A stretch of DNA of 64,000 bases from Flavobacteriales bacterium (GCA_020635675.1 JACJZJ010000001.1:186001-250000); one strand, 5' to 3'. Positions 24,467 through 33,201 are shown, counted from the first letter of the stretch. Notes: generated by a model from the letters alone, not told the origin. Made by a program: numbers and translations.

Positions 24467-27400
24467 CGGCCCGTGAGGTAGTTGAGTTGGAGAATGGAAG
24501 AGTTCAAGGCGAGCAGCGCATCGCTGCGGCCCACGTACAGGCGGTAGGCTTGGTCCATGGTCTGCACGTACTCGAAGTAGCCGATGGTCCCGCTCTGGTA
24601 GAGCTTGGTGGCATTGTTCAAGAGCGCGTCGGCCAGCGTGCTTCCCTGTTCGTTGTAGTAGGTCGCTTCGCGCTGGCGTTGGAGGTAGTCCTGCGTTGCG
24701 GTGGTGAGTTGGGCGCTGATCGCCCGTTGCGAGGCATCGCGTTCATCGCCCGCGATACGTGCGTCGATCTCCGCAGCACGGGTCATGTTGCTTCGTCCTG
24801 TTTTGAAGATCGGGAACGAAGCACCTACCTGCCAACCCCAGAAAGGCGTTACGTGATCAAGGCTTTGGTTGAACGCACCGAAGCGAAGCGCTGGGGCCCA
24901 TGAGTTGCGTTGCAATTTCAACTCCGCCTCGCTGAGCTTCACCTGTTCGTTCAGTGCGGTCAACTCTGGGTTGGCATGGACGAGCGCTGTGTCCAGTGCA
25001 GGTGCGGGTAGTGTCAAGAGCGGCCCCACGGTGGCGTCATTCGCCGTCCCTATCCAAGCCTGCAAGAGCGCCTTGGCCATGCTCACGTTCGCGTCGGCAC
25101 GGCTGCGGTCCAGCTTCACCTGCTGCCAACGCGCTTGGGCGCTGAGTGCTTCCACGGGTGGACTTTCGCCTACCTGCACGTTGCGGTCAGCATATCGCGA
25201 GAGGTCGCTGTAGATACTGTCCAGCTTGGCATAGGTGGCCGCTTGTTGCTGGGCGGCTTGCAGGCCCACGTAGGCCAAGGAGACCTCTCGCCGCACCTGT
25301 GCTTCCGTCAACGTGGCTCGGCTCTGTGCAAGTGCGATGCGTTGGCGAAGTGTGGCGGAGCGCTGGGCGATAACGTTCGGTGACGCGATGCCTGTAGTGG
25401 CCTGCACGTTGTAATCGTCCAAGCTGCTGTTGATCTGACCGCGCATGTATTGCACGTCGATCGGTTCCAGCATGAAGGCGTTGCCTTTGAGCGCCTCCTC
25501 GCGCTCCACGGCGCCGTGTGCAGCACTTACCAACGGGTGTTCCTTCAACGCGAGCGATACGGCCTGCTCCAAGGTCAATGAAGCGGACTGGCCTTGGGCA
25601 TTGCCAGCACTGAACATGGCCAGCAGTATCATGACGGCTCCTGCTTGTGCTGGACGGATACGTTTCCGACCAGTGCCGAACCGCTTGTAGAGCACGGGCA
25701 GCACGAAGAGCGTGAGAAGCGTGCAGGTGATCAGCCCACCGATGACCACCGTAGCAAGGGGCCGCTGCACCTCGCTGCCAATAGACGTGTTGAACGCCAT
25801 GGGAAGGAAACCGAGCGATGCGACCGCAGCCGTGGCCAGAACAGGTCGCAAGCGCTCCTTGACACCACGGAGAATGCGATGCGTGATGTCCGTATCGCCT
25901 TCCTCTTCTTCGCGGTTGAAGTAGCTGATGAGTACAATGCCGTTGAGCACCGCAACGCCGAACAACGCGATGAAGCCGATGCCCGCACTGATGCTGAAGG
26001 ACATGCCGCGTGCCCAGAGCGCCAACACGCCACCCACCGCAGCCAAGGGCACCGCGCTGAAGATGATGAGCGCTTCGCGAATGGAACCGAAGGCAAGGAA
26101 GAGCAGCAAAAGAATGAGCAGGAGTGCGACAGGCAACGCCACCCCAAGTCGCGCCTTCGCTTCTTGCAGGTTCTTGAACGTACCTCCGTATTCGATGTAG
26201 TAGCCACTGGGCAGGTCCAGCTTGTCGTTCAATACCTGTGCGATGTCCGTGGCAACGCTTTGGATATCACGTCCACGAACGTTGGCTTCCACCACTATCC
26301 TGCGTTCGCCGTTGTCGCGGCTCACCTGTGCAGGGGCGCTCACGAACTCCACCTTGGCCACGTCGCTGATGGGCACTTGTGACCCGTTGGGCAGCGGAAT
26401 GCGGATGTCCTTCACCTTATCAGCATCGGCGTCGCGGTAGTTCGCCAAACGCACCACGAGGTCGAACCTTCGCTCGCCTTCGTACACCACGCCTGCCTTC
26501 CCACCAGCGAGTGCAGTGTTCAGGATACGGTTCAACTCTTCCACCGTCACTCCGTACTGTGCGAGGCGTGTTCGGTCAGGCCGTACCACCAACTGGGGCA
26601 TACCTGTGATCTGTTCCACCTTCACGTCTTCCGCGCCTTTCACGGTGCCCACCAACCCCGCAACCTCATTGCCCTTCTTGAAGAGCAGGTCGAGGTCATC
26701 CCCATAGATCTTTATGGCGAGGTCGCTCTTCACCCCCGCGATCAGTTCGTTGAAACGCATCTGGATGGGTTGCTCGAAGCTGAGATTCACGCCAACGACT
26801 TCACTCATCTTCTCGTTCATGCGCTCAGCTAGGTCTTCCTTGTTGGTTGCGGTCGTCCATTCATCATGGTCCTTCAGTATGGCGATCAGGTCCGCACTTT
26901 CGATGGGCATGGGGTCCGTCGGTATCTCACTGGATCCGACCTTGCTCACCACCTCCTTCACCTCGGGGAATTCCTTCATGAGTATCGTTTCCAATTGCTT
27001 CCCCACTTGCATGGTGTGCTGAAGGCTGCTGCCCTGACGGATGGTGTAGTTGATCGCGAAATCGCCCTCGTCGAGTTCGGGGATGAACTCGCCTCCGAGG
27101 GAATTGAAGACCAGCACCGCACCCACGAGCAAGGCGATGGAAGCAGCGATCACCACGTTCGTCCGTTTCAGGGCACGGACCAGCAGCGGTTCTACGAGGC
27201 GATGCAAACGCGCGACCAGTCGATCACTGAAACTCTCATGGGCTTTCACCTTCCTGTCGAGGAAGAGCGCACTCATGAGCGGCACATACGTGAGGCTGAG
27301 CAGCAAAGCCCCGATGATCGCGAAGCTCACCGTTAGCGCCATGGGCTTGAACATCTTGCCCTCAATGCCCGTCAACGCGAAGATGGGTACGTACACGATG

Positions 27401-28767
27401 AGGATGATGACCTGACCGAACACCGCGCTACGCATGATGCGCGAACTGGTGCCGATGACTTCCTCATCCATGCTCGTGCGTGAGAGCACACGGTCAGCGT
27501 ATCTGGTGTGCAGAAGGAAGAGCGTGCTTTCCACCACTATCACCGCTCCATCCACGATGAGGCCGAAATCGAGGGCTCCCATACTCATCAGGTTCGCGCT
27601 CACACCGAAGAGGTTCATGAGGATGATCGCAAAGAGCATGGACAGGGGGATCACCGACGCCACGATCAACCCCGCACGCCATTGCCCAAGCATGAGAACG
27701 AGAATGCCGATCACGATGGCCGCGCCGATCAGGAGGTTCTCCTCCACGGTGCCGATGGTGCGTGAGATCAGTCGTGAGCGATCAACGAACACGTCCAAGG
27801 TCACGCCTTTGGGCAGGCTTTGTTGGGTCTGTGCAATGCGCTCTTTCACGCGGCTGATGACCTCCATGGCATTCGCGCCTTTGGTCATGAGCACCACGCC
27901 ACCGACCGTTTCACCTTGACCGTTGCGCGTCATGACACCGAAGCGCGGGGCGAATCCGAAGCGGACCAGTGCTACCTCGCGAATGCGGATGGGTACGCCG
28001 TTGTTGCTGCGAATGCTGATGTCCCCGATCTGGTCCAATGAGTTGAGCAGGCCCTCGGAGCGGATGTAGTACAGGGCAGGCCCTTTCTCGATGTAGCTGC
28101 CACCTGTGTTCGCATTATTGGCTGACAATGCGTCGAACACATCCACAAGTGTGAGGTTCATGCTGGCAAGTCGGACTGGATCAACCGCTATCTCGTACTG
28201 CTTCAGCTTACCACCGAAGCTGCTCACGTCCACCACGCCCTGTACACCGAGCAGTTGCCGCCGAACGATCCAGTCCTGAATGGTGCGCAACGCCATGATG
28301 TCGTACTGGTCGCGGTGTGCGCTGTCCACGGCCAGCGTGTATTGGAAGATCTCACCAAGGCCCGTGGTAGGCGGGATCATCTCAGGCCTGCCGTATGCGG
28401 GCGGGATATCCTCTTCCGCCAATTTCAGCCGTTCTGCGACCCATTGTCGGATCAGCGGAACAGGCATGTCCTCATTGAACACAATGGTGATCACGGAAAG
28501 CCCACTGCGGCTGATGCTGCGGAGTTCCACGAGCCCTTGCAGGTTCTTGAACTGGAGTTCCAACGGGTAGGTGATGAACTTTTCGACCTCCTGTGTAGCG
28601 AGGTTGGGCGCCGTGGTGATCACCTGCACTTGGTTGTTCGTCACATCGGGCAAGGCGTCGATGGGCAGGTTGGCGGCGCTGTAAACGCCCCAACCGACCA
28701 TCGCCAGCAAGAGAAGACCCGTGATCAGTTTGTTGGTCACGGAGAAGTGAATGATGCGGTCAAGCAT
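24463..28767 (-). CDS. CzcA/CusA RND pump fused to a CzcC-type outer membrane channel
   Basis: A 1434-residue fusion. Residues 1 to about 1030 form a heavy-metal RND pump with 12 membrane segments. It starts MLDRIIHFSVTNKLITGLLLL, has the porter domain (LPDVTNNQVQVITTAPN, TTGLGEIFQYTL), the TM4 motif SMGALDFGLIVDGAVIVVES for proton relay, and TM11-12 (SYFNREEEEGDTDITHRI upstream of them). After about residue 1030 an internal signal-like segment (AGAVMILLAMFSAGNAQGQ) leads into a TolC/CzcC-like channel of about 390 residues (LTLEQAVSLALKEHPLVSAA, VRREVSLAYVGLQAAQQQ, GWQVGASFPIF, LNYLTGR). CzcA-CzcC fusions are known in Bacteroidetes. ATG at 28767 was preferred over 28839 because conserved sequence starts there. 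Confidence 0.93.
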   Translation of the reverse strand: MLDRIIHFSVTNKLITGLLLLAMVGWGVYSAANLPIDALPDVTNNQVQVITTAPNLATQEVEKFITYPLELQFKNLQGLVELRSISRSGLSVITIVFNEDMPVPLIRQWVAERLKLAEEDIPPAYGRPEMIPPTTGLGEIFQYTLAVDSAHRDQYDIMALRTIQDWIVRRQLLGVQGVVDVSSFGGKLKQYEIAVDPVRLASMNLTLVDVFDALSANNANTGGSYIEKGPALYYIRSEGLLNSLDQIGDISIRSNNGVPIRIREVALVRFGFAPRFGVMTRNGQGETVGGVVLMTKGANAMEVISRVKERIAQTQQSLPKGVTLDVFVDRSRLISRTIGTVEENLLIGAAIVIGILVLMLGQWRAGLIVASVIPLSMLFAIILMNLFGVSANLMSMGALDFGLIVDGAVIVVESTLFLLHTRYADRVLSRTSMDEEVIGTSSRIMRSAVFGQVIILIVYVPIFALTGIEGKMFKPMALTVSFAIIGALLLSLTYVPLMSALFLDRKVKAHESFSDRLVARLHRLVEPLLVRALKRTNVVIAASIALLVGAVLVFNSLGGEFIPELDEGDFAINYTIRQGSSLQHTMQVGKQLETILMKEFPEVKEVVSKVGSSEIPTDPMPIESADLIAILKDHDEWTTATNKEDLAERMNEKMSEVVGVNLSFEQPIQMRFNELIAGVKSDLAIKIYGDDLDLLFKKGNEVAGLVGTVKGAEDVKVEQITGMPQLVVRPDRTRLAQYGVTVEELNRILNTALAGGKAGVVYEGERRFDLVVRLANYRDADADKVKDIRIPLPNGSQVPISDVAKVEFVSAPAQVSRDNGERRIVVEANVRGRDIQSVATDIAQVLNDKLDLPSGYYIEYGGTFKNLQEAKARLGVALPVALLLILLLLFLAFGSIREALIIFSAVPLAAVGGVLALWARGMSFSISAGIGFIALFGVAVLNGIVLISYFNREEEEGDTDITHRILRGVKERLRPVLATAAVASLGFLPMAFNTSIGSEVQRPLATVVIGGLITCTLLTLFVLPVLYKRFGTGRKRIRPAQAGAVMILLAMFSAGNAQGQSASLTLEQAVSLALKEHPLVSAAHGAVEREEALKGNAFMLEPIDVQYMRGQINSSLDDYNVQATTGIASPNVIAQRSATLRQRIALAQSRATLTEAQVRREVSLAYVGLQAAQQQAATYAKLDSIYSDLSRYADRNVQVGESPPVEALSAQARWQQVKLDRSRADANVSMAKALLQAWIGTANDATVGPLLTLPAPALDTALVHANPELTALNEQVKLSEAELKLQRNSWAPALRFGAFNQSLDHVTPFWGWQVGASFPIFKTGRSNMTRAAEIDARIAGDERDASQRAISAQLTTATQDYLQRQREATYYNEQGSTLADALLNNATKLYQSGTIGYFEYVQTMDQAYRLYVGRSDALLALNSSILQLNYLTGR

Positions 28768-28871
28768 GCGGAAGGCGAGAATGGAATGAGAAACCTGAGA
28801 GGAAATGGACGCGACGGAACGGCACGTCAGCGTGGTCATGAAAGACCACTGGAAGGGCAGAGGCCCTTAAC

Positions 28872-29168
28872 TCAGGCTTGTGGAGGCTGCCACACGGGAG
28901 TGCGCGGCATGGATAGCACCGTTGAGGTGCCTTCGCTGTAAACCAGCGTGTGCATGGGAACCACCTGTTGGAAGCGGTCCACCTTCAACAGCGTTACGCC
29001 AGCGCAACAAGTGCAAGTGCAGAAAGGGCTGCACAAGTCCATGTCCGCATGTGCATCGTTCGGCTGCTCCACCACGCATAGCTGGTGCTCTGCGGTTTTC
29101 CCGTCAGAGCAGGTGTGAACGCTCAGGGCGAACACGTAGATGGCGAGGAAGGCGCAGAACAGGCGCAT
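28872..29168 (-). CDS. DUF6660-like small Cys-rich exported protein
   Basis: A 98-residue protein from ATG at 29168 (MRLFCAFLAIYVFALSVHTC). A short signal or lipoprotein-like leader is followed by SDGKTAEHQLC, DLCSPFCTCTCCAGV and a Pro-rich end. The CSPFCxCxCC cluster is the signature I associate with DUF6660 proteins, which accompany czc/cus operons in Bacteroidetes. The cluster should bind a soft metal in the periplasm. It is 104 bases upstream of the pump gene and probably first or second in the efflux operon. Function is inferred from context. Confidence 0.7.
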   Translation of the reverse strand: MRLFCAFLAIYVFALSVHTCSDGKTAEHQLCVVEQPNDAHADMDLCSPFCTCTCCAGVTLLKVDRFQQVVPMHTLVYSEGTSTVLSMPRTPVWQPPQA

Positions 29169-29189
29169 GGGCGGCAAAGCTATTCAACG

Positions 29190-29621
29190 TCAATTCATGA
29201 GGTGACGTTGCCCTCTCTGGTCCTCGGGGGCAGTGAACGCTGAGGACAGCCAGAAGTAGTGCTGGGTCAGGAAGTTCACCTTTTCGAGGTCCGCAAAGCC
29301 TTCGAGGACCACGTAGTACTTCGCCCGCGCGGTGGTGACACGGCTCTTGCATTGCAATACGCGTGCATAGATGTCCACGATGATGCACTCCGCCATCTGG
29401 GAATCTGCCATGGCCAGAATGACACGGGAGGAACGGTTCCGCGAACGCAGGTATTGGAAATTGAGCGCCTCCACCATCATGAGGGCCGCCGAGGGGTGGT
29501 GCCAACGGGATAGCAGGCGTCGTAAGCCGCGCTTGAGATCCTCGATGACCACAAAGTCCTCGGAGGTGAACAACAAGGATGGGTCACTCAGTCGGGGTTT
29601 GAAATTGTCCGATAGCTCCAT
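29190..29621 (-). CDS. Uncharacterised protein
   Basis: 143 residues from ATG at 29621 (MELSDNFKPRLSDPSLLFTSEDF); the frame is open to 29669. It is soluble with no signal. It contains FVVIEDLKRGLRRLLSRWHHPSAALMMVEALNF, RSSRVILAMADSQMAECIIVDIYARVL and a C-terminal aromatic stretch (HYFWLSSAF), suggesting an alpha/beta fold. No family is recognised. It lies 21 bases upstream of the DUF6660-like gene on the same strand and may be the first gene of the efflux operon, or the last of the HUH/HTH unit. Whether it has anything to do with metals cannot be told. Confidence 0.5.
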   Translation of the reverse strand: MELSDNFKPRLSDPSLLFTSEDFVVIEDLKRGLRRLLSRWHHPSAALMMVEALNFQYLRSRNRSSRVILAMADSQMAECIIVDIYARVLQCKSRVTTARAKYYVVLEGFADLEKVNFLTQHYFWLSSAFTAPEDQRGQRHLMN

Positions 29622-29688
29622 CGTTTTGTTGGAGACATGTGAGCCCCCACTATAGGGTGCTCCATCCACCTCAGCAGGTGGGGGCCAG

Positions 29689-30303
29689 CTAAGGGGCGCG
29701 GGTCATCCCGACCACCAAGGGTCGTGACAATGGCTTGGAAACGGTGGGGAAGAGAGGTGGAGCAGGCGCGAAGCATCGTATCAGGAGCCGCGCGAAAAGC
29801 CCCATCGCCTTCACGGTTCTTTTGTTGGACGCAGCCTGCTCTGTCTTGTCATTCTCTGTTGTGATGGGAACGCCCACCTGCTGCTGCTCCATGGCAGCGT
29901 TGGGGGGCGTCCCTGACCCTGTGTGATCCTCTTCTCGTGCGACGTAGAAGGCGGCCTCTGTGTCCTTCGTCAAATACCAGCAAAGGCCTCTGGGGTCATA
30001 GACCAGTGTGAGCTTCACATCCAGACCCTGATCGGCGAACTTCTTCTCGATGACCTTGGCTTCGCTTTCAGGGATGTTCAACACCCAGTGAACGTGCGGT
30101 CGGTCGATCACCGTCCTACCTCGCCGTTGGCGCCGTTCAACGACCAACACTCCATCATGCTTGATGGTCGAAGCATGGTCCAACACCGATTGACATATTG
30201 CGCTGGCGTTGACATCAACGCAGGGATTCACCGTAAGCATGTAACCACCGCTCTGAACTAGACTGTGCATGTCTCTGATGGTAGATCGGTCTGACGCCCT
30301 CAT
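29689..30303 (-). CDS. Probable HUH endonuclease (rolling-circle Rep-like)
   Basis: 204 residues from ATG at 30303, which overlaps the previous stop as ATGA. Three motifs appear in the right order and spacing for a single-Tyr HUH Rep: motif I YMLTVNP (residues 21-27), motif II RPHVHWVLNI (HVH at 70-72) and motif III WYLTKD (Y110, K113; YxxK). The last roughly 90 residues are polar, then Arg/Pro-rich, and unlike known Reps. Such proteins nick DNA to start rolling-circle replication or transfer. Together with the HTH protein and integrase this suggests the island replicates or is mobilised after excision. The motifs are seen; the activity is inferred. Confidence 0.55.
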   Translation of the reverse strand: MRASDRSTIRDMHSLVQSGGYMLTVNPCVDVNASAICQSVLDHASTIKHDGVLVVERRQRRGRTVIDRPHVHWVLNIPESEAKVIEKKFADQGLDVKLTLVYDPRGLCWYLTKDTEAAFYVAREEDHTGSGTPPNAAMEQQQVGVPITTENDKTEQAASNKRTVKAMGLFARLLIRCFAPAPPLFPTVSKPLSRPLVVGMTRAP

Positions 30304-30482
30304 GGTCTTCTGTTCTCTTCTATCCAAGCGGAGACTTCTGGAGGTCCGCTAACCACCACTGCTGTTGTAAAATCATAAACCCACCAGCCCCCTCTTTCAA
30401 AATCCAGTTCGTCATCCGCGTTCGTGTGCCGACCAGTAAGGCGCTCAGGATGAGCATCAAACTGCGTCGAGAAAATTTTCAT
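30300..30482 (-). CDS. Small uncharacterised protein in the recombination module
   Basis: A 60-residue protein (MKIFSTQFDAHPERLTGRHT to WIEENRRP), acidic and aromatic in the middle (DDELDFERGGWWVYDFTTAVVV). Its start overlaps the HTH gene stop as ATGA and its stop overlaps the HUH gene start as ATGA, so the three form one tightly coupled unit. This coupling is the main reason to accept it as a gene. The function is unknown. Confidence 0.5.
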   Translation of the reverse strand: MKIFSTQFDAHPERLTGRHTNADDELDFERGGWWVYDFTTAVVVSGPPEVSAWIEENRRP

Positions 30483-30931
30483 GGTGATGTCGCGCGTTCG
30501 CGCTTGCGCTCCGTCTCTCTCTTCTTGCTCGTAGCCTTCTTCTTCGGGTTCCGCTGCTTGATCATGAGACCCACTTCCTCAGGGTCCATAGCCTTCACTC
30601 GTTCAACCTCAAAGCCATGGAAACGCATACCGCGCCCAGAGACCTTGTAGGAGTGCAGCAGATCGAGCTTTTCCAGTTCCCATACGTATGTCCGTTTGCA
30701 GTTCAATGCTCGGTACACCTCATCCCGCGTCATTTCTTCCTTGATGAGAGGGGACGCATGCTTTTCCGCGTCCTCCAATGGGGCCGATGTGTTCTTCTGT
30801 TGCAGCTCCTTGACCTGATCGATCAGGTCGATCTGGAGGAGCGCGGCCCAGAGAAAGTGGTCAGCCACTTCCCTCTGCTTGCCCTTCAATGGTCCAACCC
30901 TATTCTGTAGTAGTTGTAGAATATCTGGCAT
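30479..30931 (-). CDS. Excisionase/MerR-like winged helix protein
   Basis: A 150-residue protein. The N-terminal half is helical (ADHFLWAALLQIDLIDQVKELQQK). Residues about 66-115 (EEMTRDEVYRALNCKRTYVWELEKLDLLHSYKVSGRGMRFHGFEVERV) read as a MerR/excisionase winged helix: helix, helix, wing with K-V-S-G-R-G-M-R-F. The Lys/Arg-rich tail should bind DNA. It is 121 bases downstream of the integrase on the same strand and overlaps the 60-residue gene. It may direct excision, control replication of the HUH module, or both. Confidence 0.65.
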   Translation of the reverse strand: MPDILQLLQNRVGPLKGKQREVADHFLWAALLQIDLIDQVKELQQKNTSAPLEDAEKHASPLIKEEMTRDEVYRALNCKRTYVWELEKLDLLHSYKVSGRGMRFHGFEVERVKAMDPEEVGLMIKQRNPKKKATSKKRETERKRERATSP

Positions 30932-31052
30932 GGCATAGTGGAGATGGGCGCACTTCCTGCGGATGCACGCCAGCCATCATGGTCATGGGGGGTCCATGGA
31001 GCTTGGTTGTTGATATGTGAGTTGTATTGAGCACTGATGTTCTTCGGTTGGA

Positions 31053-32588
31053 CTATGCGTTAGGCGCACTTCTGCGGCCACCGCGACGGGGCAGCTTGCC
31101 AGCCTGCCATTGCTTGGCAAAATCTTCGGGTACCAGATCGAACGGTAGGTTCTCTTGCGCAAGGAGAATTTGGGCGAGCAGGCTTTCAGCCATGTGCTCA
31201 GGCGAAAGCTGGAAGTAGCCTTCATCCTCGCCCTGAGCGTTGGTGAGACGGTGGCCAGTTGCCTTGCTCGCAAGCAAACGGCTGACGAACAGATACCCAG
31301 TAAGCAGACTGAAGTAAGATCTCCTGCAATCATGCGTCTTCAACACGGTGTGCAGTTCATCCTGATGATCGATCTTCTGTGAATTGGCTTTGCGTTCGAC
31401 GGTATGTATGATCCTGTTCAAGCCGATCGCTCGGGCCAGTTCCTTGTAGTAGAGGTTGAGGTTCACCTCGGCGATCATGTGAGGCTTCCCGTCGCCCTGC
31501 AATACATCGAGCACTGGTTTCAGCAGCGGAAGGCAGATGGGCTCGCCTGTCTTCTTTGTGGATAGGTAAATGACCTTGAAGGTCGTGCGACGGCCTCGCA
31601 CTGTGCGCACCTCATGATGGAGGATCTTGGGCAGGTCGGACACCCTTACGCCCGTGAACAACTGAACGAGCATGAGCTTCCGCGCGTTCTCCAGATGAGA
31701 CTGCTTCACGGCGAAGCGATGGTCAAGTACCTGCTGGATCTCCTCAGGAACAAGATGCACCTTACGCGTGCTCTTGGCCGTGATCTTCTCCAGCGTGTCA
31801 AGATCAAGTGTCACACCGAGGTCGGGGTCCTTCTTGGCCTTGCGAAGCACCGCGAGGAGGTTGGCTTGCAATTTTTCGAGCGTCGCTTCCGAATACACAG
31901 GGTCGCCGCTGAAGGAGAGGTTCATGGCTCCTTTGTCCTTCCTGAAGGTTCTTGGTAGGTCCGTCGCCGCTTCTTGGACCATCAACTGGAAGTCGTTCCA
32001 GTCCTTCAGCGAAAAGTTCGAGACGTAGATCACTCCCCGACCGCCTTCGGCCATCCGCTGGAACTCGGGGTTTTCCTTACGGCAGCCTTCAAGTGCGCGG
32101 ATGTAAGTCCCAAGCGTGCGATACTTCAGCTTGGTCCTACGATCACGCACCTTCCTGCTTGCGGCGAGTGATTCGATATACGACGCCAATGGCCGCCGTG
32201 GGTCGGGCTTGTCATCCTTGCTTGTCAGCCGTTGACGTATTTCCTCGGGGGAAGGCTTCGTGCCAAGTTCTGCCTTCAACTCGTTGAAGGCATCGAAGAC
32301 GGCCTTCTTCTTGGCCTCAATGTCACTGAGGATGTCGGCGTACTTGCGTGCGCCATGGTCCTTCTTGTACGCTTCGGATAGCCCATCCTTAGACCAGTAT
32401 TTCGCTGCCAGCGAGATTTTCGTGGAGTACCTGAAAGGGCGGTAAGCCTCCTTGTACTTTCCCGAGATGGGGTCATAGTTCGATTCCATGAAGGCATAGT
32501 CGAAGTGGAGGAACAAGTAGCCATGCTCACCCACCTGCTTATGGATGACACGGATGGAATCCACTGTGTAGTCCTTGTTGTAGTTCAT
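31053..32588 (-). CDS. Tyrosine site-specific recombinase (island integrase)
   Basis: About 511 residues from ATG at 32588 (MNYNKDYTVDSIRVIHK); ATG at 32693 would add 35 low-complexity residues. It has an N-terminal arm/core-binding region, a SAM-like domain (residues about 130-240) and a C-terminal catalytic domain. Catalytic residues are visible: Arg in LMLVQLFTGVRVSDLPKI, HDCRR in VLKTHDCRRSYF (H-x-x-R), His in SKATGHRLT, and Tyr in EDEGYFQLSPEHM. The length is above the usual 400 residues of Bacteroidetes integrases. It lies about 500 bases from the right attachment repeat, the usual position for the gene that inserted the element into the tRNA-Glu gene. Confidence 0.93.
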   Translation of the reverse strand: MNYNKDYTVDSIRVIHKQVGEHGYLFLHFDYAFMESNYDPISGKYKEAYRPFRYSTKISLAAKYWSKDGLSEAYKKDHGARKYADILSDIEAKKKAVFDAFNELKAELGTKPSPEEIRQRLTSKDDKPDPRRPLASYIESLAASRKVRDRRTKLKYRTLGTYIRALEGCRKENPEFQRMAEGGRGVIYVSNFSLKDWNDFQLMVQEAATDLPRTFRKDKGAMNLSFSGDPVYSEATLEKLQANLLAVLRKAKKDPDLGVTLDLDTLEKITAKSTRKVHLVPEEIQQVLDHRFAVKQSHLENARKLMLVQLFTGVRVSDLPKILHHEVRTVRGRRTTFKVIYLSTKKTGEPICLPLLKPVLDVLQGDGKPHMIAEVNLNLYYKELARAIGLNRIIHTVERKANSQKIDHQDELHTVLKTHDCRRSYFSLLTGYLFVSRLLASKATGHRLTNAQGEDEGYFQLSPEHMAESLLAQILLAQENLPFDLVPEDFAKQWQAGKLPRRGGRRSAPNA

Positions 32589-32693
32589 GCTTGATGAATG
32601 GAAGAGGCCCCCACTCTTAGCCGATGGTGTAGCGGTTCTGTGGAATGGCGTCAGGTTGATCGACTGGTCGGTAGTGGGCTCGGCGTTCTTCAT

Positions 32694-33137
32694 GACTGAA
32701 TCATTGGTTGTTGATGAAAACGGAACCTCCTCTTGGCGAACCCGCCAGAGGGCAGCATATTTGTTCCGAGTTGGTTTGGCTTGCTGGACCGACGACCAGT
32801 CGTTCGGGAGGGGTAACCTTCCTTCGATGGCTGCGTATCAGCCCCCAGAACTTCCACAGCAAGTGGGTAGGGGGAGGTGTATGTTGCTTGCGACAGGTCC
32901 ACAGCAGTTTTACGAGTCAACTGATCAAAATGTTTCAACCAACATTGAAACTGCTCGACGTGGGTCGCTTCACATACACTTATACGGAGCATGTTTCATC
33001 CAACCCGTCAAGCCCCCAGTGCAAGGGGGGCATGGTGTGGCGGTTGGGAAGAATCTTGGTCAGAATTCGGCGAACACGAGGCACGCCCGTGCTAGGGGCT
33101 TAGAAGCTCCAATAGGGGCCACCTTCAGGCCCTGACT
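32694..33137. other. Non-coding right end of the island upstream of the integrase
   Basis: No convincing gene. It should contain the integrase promoter on minus, though no clear TAnnTTTG element was found. An inverted GTTCGCC copy lies at 33069-33075, next to GAATTC; GTTCGCC and GAATTC also occur close together inside the left end (11768-11789). Confidence 0.45.
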
Positions 33138-33164
33138 GTTCGCCAATGTTCGCTGGCGTTCGCC
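33138..33164 (+). repeat. Triple 10-bp-phased repeats, likely right integrase arm sites
   Basis: GTTCGCC at 33138-33144, GTTCGCT at 33148-33154 and GTTCGCC at 33158-33164, each exactly 10 bases apart, so on one face of the helix. They end 19 bases before the right attachment repeat. The same word and phasing occur at the left end. Confidence 0.6.
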
Positions 33165-33183
33165 CGTGGGCACCTGCAAAGCG

Positions 33184-33196
33184 CCCTACGGGCTAC
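33184..33196 (+). repeat. Right attachment repeat
   Basis: CCCTACGGGCTAC, identical to the tRNA-Glu 3' end at 11686-11698. There is no other tRNA sequence upstream, so this is the duplicated attachment core. Confidence 0.85.
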
Positions 33197-33201
33197 GGAA
33201 G

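Larger units (their letters stand above)
11686..33196. mobile_element. Integrated genomic island in tRNA-Glu carrying metal-resistance and defence-like genes
   Basis: The element lies between two copies of CCCTACGGGCTAC: one is the 3' end of tRNA-Glu and the other is at 33184-33196. Inside are a tyrosine recombinase beside the right end, an excisionase-like winged helix protein, a probable HUH Rep-like protein, two metal operons and several unknown genes. Flanking DNA is core genome on the left and a polysaccharide locus on the right. No type IV secretion or other conjugation genes are seen, so it would have to be mobilised in trans or move as a plain integrative island. The codons look less GC-rich by eye than in the flanks; this was not measured. 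Confidence 0.88.

Noticed and set aside
32690..32992. Minus-strand frame of 100 codons overlapping the possible integrase start as ATGA
   Set aside because: The overlap is suggestive, but the sequence (polar, Arg/Ser/Pro-rich) lacks protein-like periodicity and lies in the att/promoter region. The more likely integrase start is downstream at 32588.
33069..33164. GTTCGCC repeats as a CRISPR array
   Set aside because: Repeats are 7 bases with 3-base gaps and no spacers; the positions at both island ends fit recombinase sites instead. No cas genes are present.
11686..33196. Integrative conjugative element
   Set aside because: No relaxosome-plus-type-IV-secretion genes (Tra, VirB4, VirD4-like) were found; only an HUH Rep-like protein. 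Described as an island that may be mobilised.
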